DNA of 15,520 bases, from positions 1 to 15,520 of the forward strand of contig USJA01000012.1 of the NCBI GenBank assembly GCA_900554875.1. The letters are read 5' to 3'. The position numbers and the translations under genes were made by a program. Of this stretch, positions 13,611-15,520 are shown in pieces. Every line of letters begins with the position of its first letter. Positions within the stretch are counted from its first letter, which is position 1. This stretch comes from an uncultured Clostridium sp. (GTDB lineage Bacteria; Bacillota; Clostridia; TANB77; CAG-465). The notes under the pieces are model-generated. The model did no database searches, was not told the origin of the DNA, and worked only from the letters and a program-made list of their open reading frames with translations.

Positions 13611-14219
13611 TTATAATTCTACTCTTTCATCATTATAAATAAAGTTGAGAATAAATGTATAATCCAAATCTGTTATTGTGCCATCACCATCAGCGTCCAT
13701 TGCTTTAAATTGAATATCTGTTAAATCTAATGTTTTACCGTTTTGAATATATGATTTAATAAACTCAGCATCATCCTCATTTATAATACCATCTCCATTG
13801 ACGTCACCTTTATATTTGTATGATGTTCCTATTCCGATATCCTCTGCATATTTACTATCATTTGCATCATAATTAGGATCCGTCTTAGCAACATATACTA
13901 GTCTTCCATTTTTTATTCCTAAAACTTTTGAATAATCTTTCGTAATGTCTGGAATATAGGCTTTCATACTAGTATAATCTCCTACATCTACATTGACATC
14001 TTCTCTTACATATTCAAAGTTTTTAATTTCATTATCACTATGTGTATTTAGTAATTCATCTCTAAAGCCATCTAAATCTGCCTTAAATTTTGCTTCATTT
14101 GCTCTATTAATTGGATTTTTTTCTTTAAAAGAAAGCATTATAGCTGATGCTAGTATTATAACTACTATAATAGTAATTAGAAGTACTATTAAGGATATCC
14201 CACTTTTTTTATTTATCAT
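13611..14219 (-). CDS. Prepilin-like protein with C-terminal type I dockerin domain
   Basis: The 202-residue product starts with KKSG (4-7) followed by about 22 hydrophobic residues (8-29), the pattern of a class III signal cut by prepilin peptidase after Gly7. The usual Glu at +5 is Val. Residues 30-130 form a pilin-sized region of unrecognised fold. Residues about 137-197 form a complete dockerin: two EF-hand-like loops (Asp139, Asn141, Asp143, Asn147, Asp150; and Asp175, Asp177, Asp179, Thr183, Asp186) joined by a linker and each followed by a short helix. Dockerins bind calcium and usually plug into cohesins. The ATG at 14219 has GAGGGG upstream; promoter and terminator are its own. No cohesin, pilus assembly gene or prepilin peptidase is nearby. 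The domain reading is firm; the function is unknown, and a non-cellulosomal surface or pseudopilin role is inferred. Confidence 0.85.
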   Translation of the reverse strand: MINKKSGISLIVLLITIIVVIILASAIMLSFKEKNPINRANEAKFKADLDGFRDELLNTHSDNEIKNFEYVREDVNVDVGDYTSMKAYIPDITKDYSKVLGIKNGRLVYVAKTDPNYDANDSKYAEDIGIGTSYKYKGDVNGDGIINEDDAEFIKSYIQNGKTLDLTDIQFKAMDADGDGTITDLDYTFILNFIYNDERVEL

Positions 14220-14243
14220 ATTTCTTCCCCCTCGTACATTAAT

Positions 14244-14272
14244 ATTCTACATCATAAGTATTCTATTTTCAA
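14244..14272 (-). promoter_or_regulatory. Promoter of the prepilin-dockerin gene
   Basis: In the 55-bp gap after nifS the minus strand has TTGAAA (14272-14267, five of six), a 17-bp spacer and TAGAAT (14249-14244, five of six). The -35 box starts 3 bp past the nifS stop codon. No terminator separates the genes, so some nifS readthrough is possible. Confidence 0.72.
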
Positions 14273-14274
14273 TA

Positions 14275-15456
14275 TTATTTGTTACATTTGCATATTATTT
14301 TATCTTTCCTTTTATTTTTCCTTAAGCTATGAACAATTTCCTTTAATATATTTACAATTTGTATTACATCATCTATGCTATTTTCTTCTCCTAAAGTAAA
14401 GCGTACTGCACTTGTTGCAATTTTACTTTCTCTTCCTATAGCTGTAAGTACATGAGATGGTGCCAAAATACCAGCAGTGCACGCACTACCTGAAGATGCA
14501 CATATACCATTCATATCTAACATTAAAACTAATGACTCAGAATCCACTCCATCTATACAAAAGTTAACATTCGAACATAATCTTTTATCTCTTGAACCAT
14601 TTAAATATACTCCCTCTATATTTCTTTCAATTCTCTCTATTAATTCATCCCTAAGTAAACCTATCTTACTACCATGATTTATAATATTTGCAGTTGCAAG
14701 TTCAATCGCTTTTCCAAGTCCAACAATACCTGGAACATTTTCTGTTCCAGCTCTTTTTGAACATTCCTGATGACCACCATTTATAAAAGGATCAAATTTT
14801 ATATAACTATTTATATATGCTGCCCCTACTCCTTTTGGCCCATAAAATTTATGGGCTGACAAAGATAAAGCATCTATATTTAGCCTTTTAACATCTATTT
14901 CGATATTTCCAACAGCTTGAACTGCATCAGTATGAAATGCAACACCTATATCTCTTGCAATTTTTCCTATTTCATATATTGGTTCTATTGTACCTATTTC
15001 ATTATTTGCAAACATAATACTAATTAAAATGGTATCTGGTCTTATGTTTCTTTTTAAATCATCAATGTTTACTCTCCCATCACTGTCTACATTTAAATAT
15101 GTAACATCAAAACCCTCTTCCTCTAATTCTCTGCATGTATTAAGCACAGCCAAATGTTCAATTTTTGTAGTAATAATATGATTACCTTTTTGTTTATTTG
15201 CCCTTGCTATTCCTTTTATAATCATATTATCACTCTCACTACCACCAGCTGTAAAATATATTTCATTACTTTCTGCACCTATAGCTTTTGCAACTTTTTT
15301 CCTTGCTTTTTCAACCGCTTCTTTAGAAGTTCTACCAATTGAATATGAAGATGAAGGATTTCCATAATTTAGGGTAAAATATGGCAACATTTCTTTTAAT
15401 ACCTCATCTTTAACATAAGTTGTTGCACTATGGTCTGCATAAATTATTTTTTCCAT
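14275..15456 (-). CDS. nifS: Cysteine desulfurase NifS/IscS family
   Basis: This PLP enzyme converts L-cysteine to L-alanine and leaves a persulfide on an active-site Cys, supplying sulfur for Fe-S clusters or tRNA thiolation. The 393-residue product spans the whole class V aminotransferase fold. ADHSATT (7-13) and NYGNPSS (30-36) start the fold. His101 in EHLAV is the ring-stacking catalytic His, Asp177 in HTDAVQ contacts the PLP nitrogen, and Lys203 in SAHKFYGPKG forms the Schiff base. RAGTEN (235-240) precedes the catalytic Cys326 in SSGSACTAG, on the loop typical of the NifS/IscS group. The last residues are basic and end with a CxC pair (Cys389, Cys391), which is not a usual part of the family. 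The ATG at 15456 has AGAGGA upstream. No iscU/nifU scaffold follows; what lies upstream is outside the window. Confidence 0.95.
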   Translation of the reverse strand: MEKIIYADHSATTYVKDEVLKEMLPYFTLNYGNPSSSYSIGRTSKEAVEKARKKVAKAIGAESNEIYFTAGGSESDNMIIKGIARANKQKGNHIITTKIEHLAVLNTCRELEEEGFDVTYLNVDSDGRVNIDDLKRNIRPDTILISIMFANNEIGTIEPIYEIGKIARDIGVAFHTDAVQAVGNIEIDVKRLNIDALSLSAHKFYGPKGVGAAYINSYIKFDPFINGGHQECSKRAGTENVPGIVGLGKAIELATANIINHGSKIGLLRDELIERIERNIEGVYLNGSRDKRLCSNVNFCIDGVDSESLVLMLDMNGICASSGSACTAGILAPSHVLTAIGRESKIATSAVRFTLGEENSIDDVIQIVNILKEIVHSLRKNKRKDKIICKCNK

Positions 15457-15520
15457 AAAAAAACATCCTCTCTAAAAATATATATTATATATTATGTATT
15501 TTTAAAAAGTATGTTATTAA

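Noticed and set aside
15484..15512. Promoter of nifS with TATAAT at 15489-15484
   Set aside because: The -10 matches, but the whole region is AT repeats and no acceptable -35 lies 16-18 bp upstream. The true promoter may be here or outside the window.
1..15520. tRNA, rRNA, riboswitch or insertion sequence
   Set aside because: No cloverleaf, rRNA-like stretch, aptamer-like leader or transposase was seen; leaders of all units are short.

Overview
The window is about 15.5 kb of AT-rich, low-GC Gram-positive chromosome. Every supported gene lies on the minus strand. The gene content points to a Clostridia-type Firmicute: mraZ, rsmH, ftsL, a PASTA-bearing class B PBP, murE, mraY, a SEDS protein, murG, ftsQ/divIB, a DUF881 protein and sbp, in that order. 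MurE carries the DNPRNE signature, so the peptidoglycan is predicted to contain meso-diaminopimelate. Clean AGGAGG-type ribosome binding sites, three TTG starts and sigma-A promoters with exact 17-bp spacers fit the same picture. The precise lineage is not readable; an uncultured gut clostridium is a guess.

Layout in the direction of transcription (high to low coordinates): (1) a NifS/IscS cysteine desulfurase (15456-14275). (2) A 202-residue protein with its own promoter and terminator, joining a type IV prepilin-like N-terminus to a type I dockerin domain (14219-13611). (3) A short operon mraZ-rsmH-ftsL (13432-11422), preceded by a promoter with three 10-bp-phased MraZ operator repeats and ended by a long hairpin terminator. 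(4) The main murein operon ftsI-murE-mraY-ftsW-murG-ftsQ-DUF881-sbp (11312-2169), which starts from a promoter whose -35 box lies inside that terminator stem and ends at a small hairpin after sbp. (5) A MurJ/SpoVB-family lipid II flippase (2027-426) with its own extended -10 promoter. (6) The nucleoid protein HU (351-73) with a near-consensus promoter and a perfect-palindrome terminator.

Together the central genes form a near-complete lipid II and septation module. MurE adds the third amino acid, MraY and MurG finish the lipid-linked precursor and MurJ is the likely flippase. The SEDS polymerase and class B PBP build septal wall, with FtsL and FtsQ/DivIB as the scaffold, and MraZ is the probable local repressor. 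murF, murD, murB/murC, ftsA and ftsZ are absent from their usual places and must lie elsewhere.

Most of the window is ordinary dcw cluster. The items most worth a second look are the prepilin-dockerin chimera, the fused terminator/promoter between ftsL and ftsI, the phased MraZ boxes with a two-turn AT tandem repeat upstream, the Ala in the third motif of the PBP, and the trimmed gene content of the cluster. I found no convincing undescribed multi-gene system.
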